Positions 38,870 through 51,430 of a DNA stretch of 64,000 nucleotides are shown one piece after another. The translations under genes and the position numbers were made by a program. A model generated the notes under the pieces. It was not told where the DNA came from, made no database searches, and was given only the letters and a program-made list of their open reading frames with translations. The DNA lies in contig JAXGGA010001178.1 in assembly GCA_038373865.1 (NCBI GenBank), forward strand, positions 102,003-166,002, read 5' to 3'. This DNA comes from Uloborus plumipes (lineage: Eukaryota; Arthropoda; Arachnida; Araneae; Uloboridae). Numbering within the stretch: the first letter of the stretch is position 1; the number at the start of each line of letters is the position of its first letter.

Positions 38870-39966
38870 CCAATTCTTGCTAGAAAACAAATGAAAAATG
38901 CTCCTTCCATTTATCAGGGCCCTGTGGATTCTAATGATCCAGAGTGACTTGTATGTATACTGGTCATCTAATGTGTTTTAAATCACGGTTTTCCTTTGCT
39001 TCACACTGTCTCAAATGATGCACAATTTCATTCGTTGGTAATACAGGAGAACGTCGGTTTACAAAAGCCGCTTCCTAAAATTGCGCTCTAAAACTCCATA
39101 GTAAACAAAAGGAACATAAGAAGACCATCATAGAGACTCTTAACGGACAATTTTATTTGCCTAAAATAATAAATGCACTTATAGGAAATATTTTGCGAAA
39201 ATATAATAAAAAACTATAAAAAAAGAAAATAGTTCCTTTTATTTAATTTAATAAGCGCTGCTTATATCAAATTCTTCGATTATTTTACAAGTTACAGAAA
39301 AGCCTCTATTTGTTTCTTCAAAAAAAAATGTTTATTTTAAAGAACTGCGAAATAAATGCTTTTTGCTATAGGCGTAGATAAACTATAATTTAATAGTGGA
39401 TCCATCCCAATTTTAAAATGAGTAACTTTCTAAAATAAAACATTTTCATTGCGCAATCTGATCCTAATACTCTGTCCTACTCTAATTTTAACGTTCCAAA
39501 ACAGAAGTTAAATAACAGCTATGCTTTATGTAATGAAACTAGATCAATGTCAACTGAAGAAAAAAACTTTGTTTCGTTTTTAAAGAATGTATAGTAAACT
39601 GCATCAACTGTTCGGCAATTTTCTAGCAGTTACAAAGTGTTAGATAACGCACATATGAAATACGCGTAACGTAAATTTAAGACAGTAATTTAACAATACT
39701 CCACTTATTATTATTGTTTTCCGAGAATGATATAACGGATCTTCTAGTGACATAAAAAGGGTAGTAGTTCTCTAGATCTGTGAGAAAGAAAATAAGACTG
39801 GTTTTGCCCCAGGAGGGAGCACTTCGCAGCGAGGTCAAAGCCCCTTTTTTCACAAGCGACAGTCCTGAAATAAAAACAATCAAGATCAAGCATTTGTTAT
39901 GGCTAGCTGCGATGCATTCTGCCAAATTTCTGCTGCACTTCATCAGTATTACATTCCGGCTGCAGC
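38870..39966. promoter_or_regulatory. 5' flank of the Reeler gene
   Basis: The stretch between the transposon cluster and the start codon should hold the promoter. I see no TATA box at a good distance. TCAGT at 39943-39947 matches the arthropod initiator core and would give a leader of about 20 bases, but such a pentamer is frequent by chance. The 39780-39960 part is richer in G and C than its surroundings, as expected for a leader or promoter. Confidence 0.2.
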
Positions 39967-40165
39967 ATGAAGTTTGAGGAATTGTTCAAAACTTTGTTGT
40001 TGGTTTCGTCAAGCGCAATTTGTAGCTGCTATCCCCAAGGCGCTCCAATTGATATCTGTGATACAATCAGCCATTCGCGAAATCCTGGATTATCTTTAGT
40101 ATATGAAGCACCTTACGCCCTTTTCCAAACTTCGCTTTCTTACAAGCCCGGCCAAGTTATCAATG
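39967..40165 (+). CDS. Reeler-domain secreted protein, exon 1
   Basis: First coding exon: ATG followed by 66 codons plus one base. Residues 1 to about 21 form a signal peptide: Lys2 with two Glu, then a hydrophobic core (LLLVSSSAICSC). The mature chain starts near YPQGAPIDICD, which matches the conserved opening of the Reeler domain (YP.GAP...C). It ends at SYKPGQVIN before the donor G|GTAAAT (phase 1). Reeler domains occur in reelin, ferric-chelate-reductase-like proteins and small insect immune proteins of the noduler/defense-protein type; this part cannot tell them apart. The start is chosen because it directly gives a signal peptide and the domain follows at once. Confidence 0.85.
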
Positions 40166-42002
40166 GTAAATATGCTCTTTGCACATTAACATCCAAACCT
40201 TAAAAAAATTAATTTATGAAAATTTGGTTAAAGAGAAAGTATACTACTATGCATTTTGAAAACAAGCAATGAAATATCTGATGATAATGCATTGTTAAAC
40301 ATTTTGTATATTTTTCAACAGAAAATGTTTTTTCCAAAATTTATGTTCGATCCAAGGACAAAGATAAAACATAAATTTCATTTTCTTAAATTGGACAAAA
40401 CTGTTACTTTAAGAATTTCAAAAAAGGTATATTTTTTTCTATAATTAACGTAAAAGCAACTGCTCTTGCTTCCTGAATATTATGAACTTCGCATCATTAC
40501 ACTCCTGTAGCTACTCATTAAAAATATACGTAGTATTGAATTTCAGTTTCTTTATTTACTTTTATTTATGTATTTACTTTATTTATTTATTAATTTTTCT
40601 TTTTGACGTTAAAGAGCTTAGAGAATTGACTAACATATAACGTTTGTATTTATATTAACCAAGGAGAGTAAAAATGGAAATAATATTTCATCATTATTCA
40701 ATTTTTTTACATAAAACGTGTTGAGTTATTACTCAATTTTACAGAGCCTTCTGTAATAAACAGAGACAATAAAACAATGGGAGAAAATGGGGTTTGAAGA
40801 ATTTTAAACTGCCTGTGGCGGGGATATATTCTGTAACAATGTCGAAAAGTCTTAGAATCTTACTACAATGTTACGCTCAAAAAGAAAAAGCAGAGAAAAA
40901 AAAATTCAGAAGAAAATGTACTTCACAAACAAATAAATAGGCACTAGACGAATTGACGCTGTTCTAACCATACCGCTATTTTTCATGAAATAAAAAAGTT
41001 CAAGGAGAGCCCTACACCCTAGCTCAATCAAAATCTTTTCCTATGAATGATACTAAGGATCAAAATTGGCTAATGTGAGCACGCTTGATTCATATCCATC
41101 TGGTTTTCACACAAAAAAAGGTTTCACACGATATAATATATACATATATATGTATAAAATATTTATAGCGTATATATAATTTTATACTTCACTATTGTAC
41201 AGCTTCTTTGGGTAACAAAACTGAAAGTGCATAATTTCACGATTATAAAAAGTAAATATTTTAAAAATAGAAGCTTATCTTAGGGAAAATAAAATATTTA
41301 CACCCTTCATAACCATTGAGAAAATGTGCACAAATATATACCTTTCATTCTGCTTTATTTTAACTCTAAATCACCAGAAAGAGGTTTGACAAGTAATATT
41401 TCTCTCGAATTCTTTTGACATCATCTACTTTCGATGCATTTAATAATCGATAAATCGATATTATTTTATTCAATTCGCTTTTATCTCTTGCAAGTTTGTT
41501 GAAGTCAGTGAATCTCTTTCTCTCTGTTACCACAATTGTTATTTGTAGAGATCAAGAGGATTAATTGAAAAACTGAAATCGTAAATACAATGTGAAAATA
41601 CAAAGTAGCTATAAATGCATCATATGCGAAGTAGAAATGTATCAAATTTTAACTGGAAATGTATCACAACGTTTATCATAAAATTCAAACGAAAAGTTTT
41701 ACGTGAAAATTCATTTAGGATAGATTGGGGGAAGACGCCATTGTTTTTAATATTTATTTTACACAAAATACTACATTATTAATTTTTTATCAGCCATTTT
41801 ATCAACTATGTACTTCAGTAATAAGTAAAAAATTAATTTTCGTTTTAGAAAACTATAGTTTACCTAAAAAAATAATAATTTGTAAAACTTTGCATTTCTT
41901 CGTCTTACGCCAAATCTTGGGGTATAATGCACAATACTTTTGAGGTGAGATGCTATATGTAAAATCAATGCACAGGGTTATTTCATCTATGTTTTTAATG
42001 AA

Positions 42003-42500
42003 ATACCGGCTACCTTGTCTAGTGGTCAGAAAAGTCTGACTGGATGGCAAGGCTCCGGGTTCAAATCCCGGCTCGGGCGTGAATGTATTTTTCCTCTCCT
42101 GTCGTTGACCCTCCCTTGTATGAATGTGTTGTTGTGCTGTGAATGATTGCCTACTGTCTAATCTTTTATCGTACTACCTTCCTCGCATTTGCGCATGCCT
42201 GAGGTCTCTTCTGATTTCCCAAAACAGGGGGGAAATGCAAAGTAACATTCAACCAGGAAGTAAAAACTGAAAGTACCGGCAAGTGCGTCTCCTAACCTAT
42301 CACCCCTTTTTCAAATGGAAGCGTTCATGAGTTCCAGGCGCGCCTTTCGAGGTTGGACAGTACATAATAAACGGGTCCCTATGCCATGTGTGTACTGTGG
42401 AAGTCAGACTTCACACTGAACTACCGTACAGTTGGAAAAGTGAAGCAGCTCGCCCCAAATTGCCCGCCTAGCTGCCACAAGACGACAGCATTAAAATGAA
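42003..42500 (+). mobile_element. tRNA-derived SINE
   Basis: The head has an A-box-like 'ttgtctagtgg' (about 42015-42025) and a B box 'ggttcaaatcc' (42058-42068) at the spacing of an internal RNA polymerase III promoter. 'ctccgggttcaaatcccgg' forms a T-arm-like hairpin. A tRNA-unrelated body follows that is much richer in G and C than the intron around it, to about 42490-42500. The acceptor stem does not pair, so it is not a working tRNA gene. The 3' end and any target duplication could not be fixed. Confidence 0.75.
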
Positions 42501-43016
42501 ATACATTAGTGAATATATTACATGTATATCCACAAGTAGCATCGCTTTTCAATGCTTACAAGGGCTTCTTTTTTACTTTGAATTAATATTCTCCACTTCC
42601 ACAGATTATACATATTTTTTTTTCAAAGTCGACTTGTTTCATTGAACCTACTGCTGCATACAGTGCATTTTATTTAATCACATCCATCCGACATTTTGTT
42701 GCATTCTTAAAGACACCCAGAGTACTCGTTTTTGTTTAAGATTATCTCACAGTTTAATTCTAAGTACGAAATAGCACACTTATTTCTTCTGCTTTCAAAG
42801 ATTCATTTTTTTGGGCTTGAGGATTTTCAAACAATTTCCTCTTAAAAGCCGCAGTTGGTTCAATTTTTGTCGTGATGATTTGGATTTTTACAGCTTTTTA
42901 GTTTTCAACGTCGTGATTTCCGTTGGCCGGGTTTTGTTTTTATCGTTTGCTTGTTTCTCAAGTTTTCTTTTTCTTTTATCTGAGGATGATTAATCTTGAA
43001 ATAGAAAGTGTTTCAT

Positions 43017-43241
43017 TACAAAAATATTTTATTTTTCACTTGCCCCATGGTTTTTTGAAGTGAAAATGTGTCTACTTTTTTTTTTGAATGTACAAAATAA
43101 GACTAATAATGTTTCAGTGCAACAAAGCACCTTATTCCTGCTCTATGTATAGTAAGGTTCAGAAAAAATATTCATTTGTTTATTTTGAAACAGGTACTAT
43201 TAGGTAATATTAACTACTTCACTTTGCCCCACACTTAACTA
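43017..43241 (+). mobile_element. Fragment of the GGGG-end MITE family
   Basis: Resembles the right 230 bp of the element at 15751-16279: 'aaaatattttatttttcact' with 'tgcccatgg', 'cttattcctg', 'tttattttgaa.caggta' and the end 'acttcactttgccccacac'. The left half is missing. Confidence 0.7.
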
Positions 43242-44504
43242 CGTATATATAATTTTCATTCTCTCCAAATTAGGACAATTCAACTCATAAATTTATCGAA
43301 GCATATTAGAAACAGCTTTTAATGTTGCAGAAAGTTTTGCCACCATATAATATAATAAATTTTGAGTCAATTTTGTAACGCTACGTTTATTTTACATTGA
43401 GTTTATCCGCTTCAAGATGTGCCAAATCTTTCAAGACCTATTTATTTTGACTTTGTGCTTACTTTGACCATGAAACGGTTTCAGACTAAACAAAGATACA
43501 GGAAAAGGTTCACTATACAATGCAAAGCGGGTCGAAAGAAACAAAGCATGGATAAGAAACCAGAATGATGACGTACGGAGATGGTACATGACGTAGTGGA
43601 AAGATTCTTCCAAATAATGCGGCTATGTTCAGAACGACTATAGGAATCATCAAGTAAACAAAGGTATTCTCAGTCTAATCTTACTCCATTTCAAACATTT
43701 CATTTCTTCCGCTACTTCACACATACTAGTTAACTATTTTTCTCACTCTTTTAAAATTCATCAAATCATTTATACGTACTATAACAATGGGGTTATCATT
43801 ATTATTTAGAAACCACTGCTCTAAATTTTGTACCAAAGAGCTAGACTGGTGTAAGTCCAAAAATGGCGATTTTCATATTATTACAGCATTAGATGTAGAA
43901 TCTTATTTCGCATTGACCCATGAGAACGTTATTCTTTAAAAGAAATTCATTCACAGCTGTTTAGCAGCGTCAAAAGAGCTCAAGTCCCATCCTGTGCATT
44001 CATTATACAAACGTTTTTAAGCTCTCCTGAAAAGTAACGAAAATGGACTTATGTTCGTCAGGCTTCAAGGTACAAAATTCATTATCATTATTACAGGAGT
44101 CTTTGTTCGAAGCATTACTAGACATCAGACTGCGATTCATAACTTTTTATCGGCAGTCCTCAAACATAATACTAAGTCTCTCCCTAAAGACTACTTACTC
44201 TGCAGTGATTACTAAACATACTCAAAATGCCGGCTCCTCTTTTAGTGCTTATCATACCACGCCTATTTAGGCTATAGACGTAGGGTTCCGTCCACGACGT
44301 CATTTTCACATTTTTTACTAAATCTATATAACTTGTGATCCATAATTTGTTTACTTTTTCATCTTCTTTTATTTAGTTATTCAAATCCTTGATATCTACT
44401 TTTGTGTTTCTAAATTTATAATCATCGCGTGAAAAACATTATCAACCCGTTCATCAAACTCTCTTGTCAACAAATAACTCTAAAAATACGTCACTTTTTT
44501 CATT

Positions 44505-44512
44505 ATTGAAAC
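44505..44512. repeat. 8-bp target-site duplication, left
   Basis: ATTGAAAC here is exactly repeated at 45584-45591. Confidence 0.92.
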
Positions 44513-45583
44513 TAGAGATGGAACGAAGCGGCATTTGGCCGAAGCGCCGAATACCGAAGCTTCGGCCAACTAATGGCCGAAGCTTCGGCTGGCGCACATA
44601 TTGAAGTTTTTGGATAAAATGCATAATAAATTCCGCAGAGTTTTATACTTTTCTCCATGTGTTTTAATATTCTTAGCGTTACACAACATTTTCAGCTTAC
44701 TGAGTCATTCTTAAATTAATTTCACTAATTAAAAGTTTTCTTGCTTTTTTTTTTTTTTTTGCTTTGTACTGCTAGTACAAGAAAAGACGACAATACTATT
44801 TTTGTAGTAGTCTGCAGTTCAGTTGATGTTTTATAATAAAACAACTGATATGATCATGTATTGTACCATAGAACTACCCAGTCTACTACTATTTACGTTG
44901 TGTTATATATTTATCTTAATATTCTTAATGTAAAATGCTTCAGTTTTTGGTGAATTCGAAAAAAATAGTAGGGTAAAAGCACCAGTAGTCGGCCATTTAA
45001 GAGATCTTTTGTTGATCTTGGCCTTGACTAACCTAGAACTTTCAGCTATAAATACAGTAACAAAAACAAGGTAAAACTTTAGGATGAACCATTCTGATAG
45101 TGAATCATCTACTTGTTTCAGAAATTAAAAAAAAAATGTGTTGAAATCCAAGCTGTTGTCAACACTAGTAAATGCTCCAGTAGTCGGCCACAGAATCATC
45201 TTACCTGAAAAATAAGCAGAATTGCAATCTTGGATGACGGGCACACCATTCAAAATGAAATGACTCGTTACTAATTCAAAAAAAGTATCCAAAACTTAAC
45301 TGCCAATGGTTGATGATTGAGGATAAGTATATGAATGTGTGAATGCGTCATATCTGATTTTGAATTAAAAATGTACTATTTATGAGGAGTTTTATGTCAT
45401 TGTGGCCGACTACTGGAGACTGTCCGACTACTGGAGCACTTACCCTATCATGCATTCTTTTTTACTTGTTTTTCATTCGCTGCATAAATTTCAGGCCGAA
45501 GCAGCCGAAGCGGCCGAATCACAACTCATGCTTCGGCCAGACCGAAGCTTCGGCAAATTGGCCGAAGCTTCGTTCCATCTCTA
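44513..45583 (+). mobile_element. hAT-type non-autonomous element, 1071 bp
   Basis: 17-bp perfect inverted ends TAGAGATGGAACGAAGC with an exact 8-bp direct repeat ATTGAAAC on both sides, the target length of the hAT superfamily. Near both ends are clusters of the palindrome CCGAAGCTTCGG and of 'ggccgaagc' units, like the subterminal transposase-binding repeats of hAT elements. No transposase is encoded. A second element (44971-45445) sits inside. The unbroken target duplication suggests a fairly recent insertion into the Reeler intron. Confidence 0.9.
44971..45445 (+). mobile_element. TA-flanked MITE nested in the hAT element
   Basis: Ends GGGTAAAAGCACCAGTAGTC on the left and, in reverse complement, GGGTAAGTGCTCCAGTAGTC on the right, with TA outside both (44969-44970, 45446-45447). 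The motif CCAGTAGTCGGCCA recurs: at the left end, at about 45178 inside, and twice inverted near the right end. No coding capacity. It may have inserted into the hAT element or travelled as part of its interior. Confidence 0.78.
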
Positions 45584-45591
45584 ATTGAAAC
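45584..45591. repeat. 8-bp target-site duplication, right
   Basis: Second copy of ATTGAAAC after the hAT element. Confidence 0.92.
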
Positions 45592-48500
45592 TCAGATTGT
45601 GTCATATTTGCAAACAGCGTGATTTAAGTGCAATAAAAATGATACCATTACCAAGAAAAAAAAATCTACTGGTCGACATTATACAAAAGTGGATTTTTCA
45701 TTTCAAACACAAATTTTTGGTAAATTGATTATAACTTAGGTCAAAAATTGATTTCGAAATTGCTCGTACTTTCAATTACACACTAGAACACTATTTTCAA
45801 AATGTACAAAAATACGAAATTTAAATTGAAAAATGTACCTTCATCAATAAAACTTGATAATATCTATCAGTTTTTACTATGCATTAGTTAATCCCACTTT
45901 GCATTCCTCCATTCTCAATCCTTTCAAAATATGGAGACGAGCTCTCGAAATCGATTAACATATTCTTCCCACGACCAAAGAGTCATTAAAGTCGAACTTT
46001 TGTACCTGATTTAATCACAGACTTGTCCATTCGGTCCAAGAGTCCAATTCAATGCACTGATTGCGGACTATTAACTTTCTTAGCGGTAATAAACTAAAAA
46101 AAGTCTCCCTCAGTTTTTTACGTTCTTTTTTTACGATTTCATTGGTAATTTATCTCTGAAACTGCATTTGTCTAACATAATTCGCTTCTCGTTCATGTTG
46201 TCTCGATTCCTTAAATTAGGCTCTCTTTTATTCTGCTATACTTAACAATTATACTTTCTTTTTTTTTCGTTCATTAGTCTTGACGAAGGCAAGCTTTTCT
46301 TAGCTAAATTTTGCATTCTTCTTCGAAGAAAAACAAGTTTAATGAAATAAATAGAACAAAAAGAATCATTACGTACAAAGACATTCGAATGACCTTAATT
46401 GTTGCAATGTAAAATTCAAGAAAATAGCAAGTTCAATAACGTTGAACGACAGATCAAAAAAGACATAAACAAGTAAAACTTTTTCAAGTAATTGCTAATC
46501 TCAGTTCAAACTTGAGATAGTATATCTAACATAAAAATATTCATATGAAAGTGTTCTATAATAGTTACTTCTATTGCAAAACTTGCAATAGTTTAAAAAT
46601 GAATGTCACGTTCAATAAAATGTCATTTACATTTAATATAATAGCAAATATCCATAACAATTTATGTTATTTTGAAAATATATCCGAGCAAAATTAAGTA
46701 ATTTAGTTTTTTGAGGACGAGGAGGTAGTTACCTTAAGTTAATCTTAAGGACGCTTTTTTTATCACATACATAATCATTTTTAACTTACTGCTCTCTGCT
46801 CTTAAAGGAAAAATATTGGACCTTTTTTAAATAAAAATCGTTAAGGTAGCCAACAACTAATTGATTTGGCTAAAGTAATAGTTGGCACTAAAATGACTGC
46901 AATTAATAATTAGTTGTAGATGAAATTCTAATCGTTATAGTTATTTACACTGTTGCTAAAAATATAGTATAAAAATAAGAAAAACGATATTTAGCATCAG
47001 TAAATGAACTGACGGTAAATACAATGGTATGTATCTGTAAAAACAAGGCAGAAGATCTGCCGACTTTTTTGGCCAGATTACTGAGCGGCCTTGTCAAATG
47101 TATAAAATTTGAAGACAAAGTCGTCCTGCTTCATCTCATAATATTCTCGAATGTATCGGCGCCTCCTGTATAGCTGATATGGAATGAGAAGAGAATGAAC
47201 TTGTAGGAATACTTCAGAGACATGGTACCATGGACCTGGTGCAAGTGCCCTGGACCAGGTTGAATGTAATTACAACGCTACCCAAAAGGAAGTAAAAAGG
47301 CATGATAAGGCAGCATAATTTAGGTGTGATTTTTTAAAAGCATTAGGAAGGAACTGCTTATTATTAAGAGTTATTATGACTAAAATGAAAGTCAATTAGC
47401 ATTCGCTTTGAGATAAAAATCTCAAGAGGAAAGCATTTCTTAGTCCATGAAGATAAAAAAAGCGAAATGTAAAAGAAAAATCTAAAATCTTGAAAAACCT
47501 TGTCATTTGAATTGAAGTAATGTAATAAAAAGTTACATTATTGCCAAGTTCTTTGAAATAATAGTAATTAATATTGTATATCCTTCTTATAGTCGGATAA
47601 AGATTATCGAAGTGTGATCTTCTATTTTTCGTAAATGCTGTAAATTACAATGTATTTACTTCGTTAAAGAGTGAAGTAATACAAGATATATATAAGCACA
47701 ATATTTAAACCAATGTTTACATAAATTATTTCTGAAAATATATTTCTTTTTTTTCGGGATGTTGCCTTTTTGTGTTTATTTCTTACAAGCTTTAGTTACA
47801 CAATTGACGCACCCAACATGTTCTCTAGAGTTTTCTTCTGGCTTTTACTTCTAAAGCGTTTTGAATTGAATTTATCCTTTCATTATTTGAAACTTTCTCG
47901 CTCCCTAGCTATTTATTTGTCAAACTCTTTTATCGGGAGGCGTCTTTTGATCATTTTTACTGCTATCTCTGGCACAGCAGATGTTTCTTCTCACTTTCAG
48001 TTGGCAACAGAAAAGAACTTAGAAAATATACTTGTAAATTGTACAATATATTTAAGTTTGAATTTTTGAAAAGTTGATTTTCTAACAGCTCGTTTACTGA
48101 ACTTTAGAATTACTCTACCCCCTTTCTTATTTTTTTTTCTTTCAACTCTTCAAAAGAGCTGTTGACAAATAGCATCAAATAAGCTCATATTTTAGCCTTT
48201 TTTTTTTCAATTTAATAACACTTATATCAGCTGATTCATATCTTAATCTCCTAAAATTTATCCTGTTATATTCTGTTTTGTTTTGAGCATTAATTTTTCT
48301 TTTTTCTTCAGATATCTTTAAATAATTCCCTTTTTTCCAAAAACAAAACTTAGCGACAAAAAAGTATTTTCTGGTCAGAACTACTTCTTCATTCATCAGT
48401 ACTATTCAATTTTTGTCTGTCATAACGAGTAAGTTTTTTCCGTGACTGCCAGACCAAAATCAACTTCTGGTTTTCTCTCTATGTAATAACAAATGATGGA

Positions 48501-48898
48501 TGGAGAAAGCAAACTAGTATCTAACCAGGCCGGTAAAAATTTCATGCATTGCGTGATCTTCGAAAATGAAATTTATAACGGATCGGAAATACCTGTAAAG
48601 GGCTGCACAATTTTTAGTTACATCACATAGTTGCTTGACGACTTGCCCATTACCGCTTCATACTCCTCAAAATTATTTTTTAAAAGTTATTTTGAGCTTC
48701 CATTTGCTAACCTTAATTGGAAAATAAACATGGAGTATTCATTTATTAATTTCAGACTTATGAAACGTTTATGTTTTTTAATTACCTCTATAATGAAGCA
48801 ACTTTACTTTTTAGTCATATGTTCGTTTAGGTATTCTCCAGAATGTATTACAAATGGGCAATTCCTATTTGAAAAATAGCATCGGTTGCTGCACAGAA

Positions 48899-48924
48899 TT
48901 TTTTTTTTTTTTTTTTTTTTTTTT
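48899..48924 (+). repeat. Poly-T tract, 26 bases
   Basis: Run of T followed by 'ccag'. It would mimic a splice acceptor, but no coding frame of note follows. Confidence 0.9.
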
Positions 48925-50311
48925 CCAGTTACACATTCTTACACAGAAACTTGCAATCTTTCTTTAGTATTGCGTATACAACCGCCAATGTATCAACGCA
49001 TGATGAGTTTCAAAAATCTTGGCTTTGAATGTTTTGCTCTTAATTTTTTTAAATTTCGAAATCTATTAATTGCTTATTAATTGTTTTCTAAAACACTAAA
49101 TTTAATAGCGTTTAAGATATTAAAAAAGGGAAATGAATCAATTGAAAATAGATCATCCTAAAAATATTTTCTGCCTAATTGCTCTGACATAAAATTTCTC
49201 TTTTTTCTGAAATGATATTTTTTACAGTTCAGCCACACATTAAACTTAATCCCCCGTATTTAATCCATCAAAACTGCTAAGTCATTGCGCATTTGCTTAT
49301 TACTAGTAGACGAACGTGGCTACAAATAGCGGAAGCAAACCTTATCGTGCAGCGCCATCTCTTGTCAGCTTTTGCATTACTGATCCTTATAGTTATTCTG
49401 AACGTTAAACCGTAGCCTACGAAGTACAATTGTAATTAAATACATTGCGTAAAATAAATGAAGGAAAGTAATAATCTTAAAATAAGAAGAAAAACAACTA
49501 TTTGATTTTATTTGACTCATTGCTTGAACAAATATCAAGCTAAAACATCAAAACAAATTTAATTTAGTATAAATGTAACGTGTTGTGGAATATAAAATAA
49601 GAAAAAAAAGCTTTTTCCAACATTCAAATTAAAGACTAAAAAGACTTCTTTAAAAAAGGCAATAATTTAAAATATGTTTGCTTGGAATTTTGAAAGGAAA
49701 ATAGCAAAAGAAAAGAAATGAAAACACGAAACGCTAAGAAAAAGGTTTATGTTTCTTTTGAATATTTGGAGTTTATTGTATTTCTGGATATTTCACTAAA
49801 CTACTTTTTCAAAGAAAAATTTTTTCGAAGAAATTTGAAAGTGTGAAATGTAATAATGTAACAACAATGTTTGTCTTTCATTAATTGGAAAGCATTTTTT
49901 CACCGTGATTTCAGTGATGCTTTCTTCTTTGTTTTAATGAGAAAAGCTTTTATTATGTCACGCTTTGTAATTAAGCTCTTTTATGAAAGAACATTCAATC
50001 TGCTGATTCATTAATCCAATCTTTTTAAATTTAAATCTATACAGTTTTGCTGACAAAGGGGAGCTGAGGAATGCAAAAGCTTTAATTCATTAAATTGTTT
50101 GATTCTCGAGCATCTTACTTTTTTTGTTGCTTCTCTAGAAGAGCAAAGTGTGTTTCTTTACTTATAATGACACTTTAATTAGTATCCCTTGACGAAGAAA
50201 TTTTAAATCTCTCTTCTTTTGATAATAAATTCTGTACATGAGTTGTGATAAACGAAAATTAGTTCTTATACATATATAAACTACTTTAGATATAAAATTG
50301 TACGAAACGAG

Positions 50312-50535
50312 CACTACAAAAAATAAAGTATTGCTTGTACAATATAATACTGGTAACAGAGGTTCCAGTTTAAAACTCAAATGAACAGCAATAAACTGTT
50401 AGATTAGCAATTTTACAGTTTGTTACTGAAAGCAGTAAATTTAGTTTATTAGTGTAAAATGAGCAATTTTACAGTTTATTAGTTTGTTACTATAAAATTA
50501 GTTGTATTATACTGTAAAAACATCTATTTTTAGTG
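50312..50535 (-). mobile_element. Relative of the 10.0-kb MITE, inverted and diverged
   Basis: Contains 'ataatactggtaacagaggt' and 'tccagtttaaaact', the reverse complement of the block in 10032-10375, followed by several 'caattttacagttt' units and an end 'ctgtaaaaacatctattttt'. Ends are CACTA and TAGTG. It is shorter than the 10.0-kb copy and no clear TA duplication remains. Confidence 0.7.
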
Positions 50536-50997
50536 TGAAATATAGTTTTTGAACAGTGGTTCAAGTACATATATGAGTACGTATCACACCTCGGCTGCAC
50601 AAGTTAATGGGAGAGCGAGGGGCACAGAATTATTTAAAATGAAGGTTTTATGCTGTAATACTTTCACTTCCATACATTCTCGGACACGGCAGTACGCACT
50701 AAACATGTCTACCAGATAAGTAATATTTAATGTTATGTTCACTGGTAGATTTTTTTAATCTCAGTTAATAATATGTATTTAAAGTTAGAAACTTTTTATT
50801 TTAAGTAGGAAAATTTTAATAATTTGTCACTATTGATTGTATCTTTTATACATTACCACGTGTCAGATTTGTAAACCAACTAAGTGCGAGTTTCATGAAA
50901 AGAAATAGCATTAAATTTGGATCAGTAATTAATAAGCAAAACTTTTGCTTCAAAATAGTAAAATTTTAACGATGGGACACTATTTGTGATAAGGCTT

Positions 50998-51252
50998 ATA
51001 CTGCCGTGCTAAGTGCAAAAGTGGTATCTGCAGTCGAGCTCAAACTGAGATAAAACTCTTTTAAGTTTTGCGCCACCATGTATTTGATTCAGATGAAACT
51101 CTTACAGAATCATTTTAAAAATATTTCCCGCTCTCAAATGACCATATAATTTTGTATTTAGGTAAAATACCTCACAAAGAGCCACCTGGTGGCGATAACT
51201 CAATTGTGTTAAAAAGTGCCGATACGACTTTTGTGCTTAGCACAGCAGTATA
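50998..51252 (+). mobile_element. MITE with inverted ends, about 255 bp
   Basis: The left end TATACTGCCGTGCTAAGTGC and the right end, in reverse complement TATACTGCTGTGCTAAGCAC, match and continue into 'AAAAGT.GTATC.GCA'. Further in, 'gcgccaccatg' and 'cacctggtggcga' are also opposed. Ends within TATA, so a TA target is likely. No coding capacity. Confidence 0.75.
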
Positions 51253-51331
51253 CACAACTGCGCACCAGTTTTGTGCCAGTTTCGTAGCAAGGAAGAGCAT
51301 TAAATTTAGAATTGAAATCAATAACTACTAC

Positions 51332-51430
51332 TGTTTTTTTTTTCTTTCTTTTTATTCTTGTTTTTCTTTTTATTCTTCTTTTTTTTCTTTAATTTTTTTT
51401 CTTTTTTCTTTTCCTTTTTTTTCTAATTTT
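51332..51430 (+). repeat. Pyrimidine-rich tract, about 100 bp
   Basis: Almost only T and C, with an occasional A or G. It gives an open frame rich in Phe and Ser that should not be read as a protein. Confidence 0.85.

Noticed and set aside
42003..42080. Functional tRNA gene
   Set aside because: The A and B boxes are present but the acceptor stem does not pair, and a long unrelated body follows. It fits a SINE head.
47770..48069. 99-codon open frame
   Set aside because: Rich in Phe, Leu and Ser as expected from T-rich DNA, with no family resemblance and no splice context.
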